In this document: positions 63,442-64,000 of the stretch, in pieces | Position numbering within the stretch: position 1 is the stretch's first letter | How the letters are laid out: every line of letters begins with the position of its first letter | Origin: JAFDVL01 sp963794955 | GTDB taxonomy: Bacteria > Acidobacteriota > Blastocatellia > RBC074 | Assembly: GCA_963794955.1 (NCBI GenBank) | Contig: CAWCGF010000019.1 | Coordinates: 144,537 to 208,536 of the forward strand | Length of the DNA stretch: 64,000 nucleotides | Direction of reading: 5' to 3' | Notes under the pieces: generated by a model | Database searches by the model: none | Seen by the model: only the letters and a program-made list of their open reading frames with translations | Told to the model about the DNA's origin: nothing | Position numbers and translations under genes: made by a program

Positions 63442-64000
63442 TCAGGCTTCAATCGCCCACCATAATCCCGTCGGCGACGAGTAGTCCCGTCGGCGACCAG
63501 AGCCATCGGCTAAGAGCAGCCCATCGGCTAAGAGCAGCCCGTCACCCAACAGCAGACCGGTGCTGAAGAAGGGGATGCCATCGAGCAGACCAAGCCGTTG
63601 CCCGTCATCACGTGATCGGCCATCATGATGTGCCATCGGCGGTCATGATCCATGGCCGTCATGATCCCATCGCCATCATGATCCCGTCGGCTAACATAAT
63701 GCCCGTGTCATAAACCTTGTGATACTGCGTCATCAGGACTGGGCCATTGGCAATTGTGTAGCCCATATTCACGCCCTGTCCCAGAGGAAGGTGTGATAGG
63801 CAATCGTGGTTTCCTGTGTGGGCAGCGCGCCTGTCAATAAGTTATCGCCCACACTGGTGCCGTTGCTCAGATTTTGGCGTACCAGTTTAGCCACCCGCAC
63901 TGCGCCTTCGATATTCAATTGCCCGGTGCCTTGCTCGAAGTTGTTGAAGCCCACGAGCGGTTGCGCGGTGTACATCAAAATCGCTTTGACCAGATTGGGC
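63442..64000 (-). CDS. Repeat-tailed subtilisin-like protease 7, C-terminal part only, frameshifted
   Basis: The gene continues beyond the right edge. The visible C-terminal S8 portion (MYTAQPLVGFNNFEQGTGQLNIEGAVRVAKLV, GALPTQETTIAYHTFLWD) matches the same region of proteases 1-6 (YTAQPLxGFNxLEQGAG). The tail is scrambled: only LLLGDG and two LLLADG units remain in frame (63.50-63.56 kb), and the segment 63.6-63.75 kb shows broken MADG-like units in several frames. Either a decaying pseudogene or a region rich in sequence errors. The catalytic part lies outside the window. Confidence 0.6.

Overview
The window looks like a chromosomal segment of an Acidobacteriota genome, probably Blastocatellia-like. 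This is inferred from an Oar-type TonB-dependent receptor with an N-terminal carboxypeptidase-regulatory-like domain, a secreted protein ending in a TIGR03437-type domain, DUF4127 and DUF1326 proteins, and a Gram-negative envelope gene set. No rRNA, tRNA, CRISPR array, integrase or transposase was recognised. About fifteen single-base frameshifts are spread over unrelated genes, including housekeeping hemA. Most are therefore more likely assembly or sequencing errors than biology, and frameshifted genes are reported here as one gene each.

Layout, left to right. 0-2.4 kb: end of a TIR/formylglycine-generating-enzyme-like protein and an HD hydrolase. 2.6-8 kb: TonB receptor and a cytochrome c/copper monooxygenase-like secreted protein. 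8-14.7 kb: molybdoenzyme locus (FdhD, a small conserved protein, an FdhF/YdeP-type oxidoreductase) interrupted by an AAA ATPase/TPR gene pair. 14.7-18.9 kb (minus): peptide deformylase, glutamyl-tRNA reductase, CcsA-type cytochrome c biogenesis protein, an ArsC/Spx-like redox protein with an in-frame UGA at its first CXXC cysteine, and a GAF membrane protein. 19-25.3 kb (minus): secreted proteins, a nucleotidyltransferase pair and a three-subunit xanthine-dehydrogenase-type oxidoreductase. 25.4-38 kb (mostly plus): LolD-type ATPase, ClpC-type unfoldase, DUF4127 protein, permease, thymidine kinase, GlpX, enolase-superfamily enzyme and an FtsX-type permease.

38-64 kb (all minus) is the striking part. 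It is an array of six complete and one partial secreted subtilisin-like (S8) proteases. Each has a signal peptide, an I9-like propeptide, an intact Asp/His/Ser triad and a C-terminal run of a hexapeptide repeat (LLLADG, LILADG or VLMGDG types). Each complete gene is preceded by a conserved structured leader, with two leaders in tandem before the first gene. The leader resembles the GEMM-I (cyclic-di-GMP class I) riboswitch core and is followed by a terminator-like hairpin whose 5' arm is complementary to the leader core. Three proteases are followed by a DUF4081/GNAT-type acetyltransferase gene, and two membrane PAS-GGDEF-EAL proteins lie in the array. The working hypothesis is a c-di-GMP-linked, RNA-controlled set of repeat-tailed surface or secreted proteases with an associated acetyltransferase. 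Ligand, localisation and substrates are inference.
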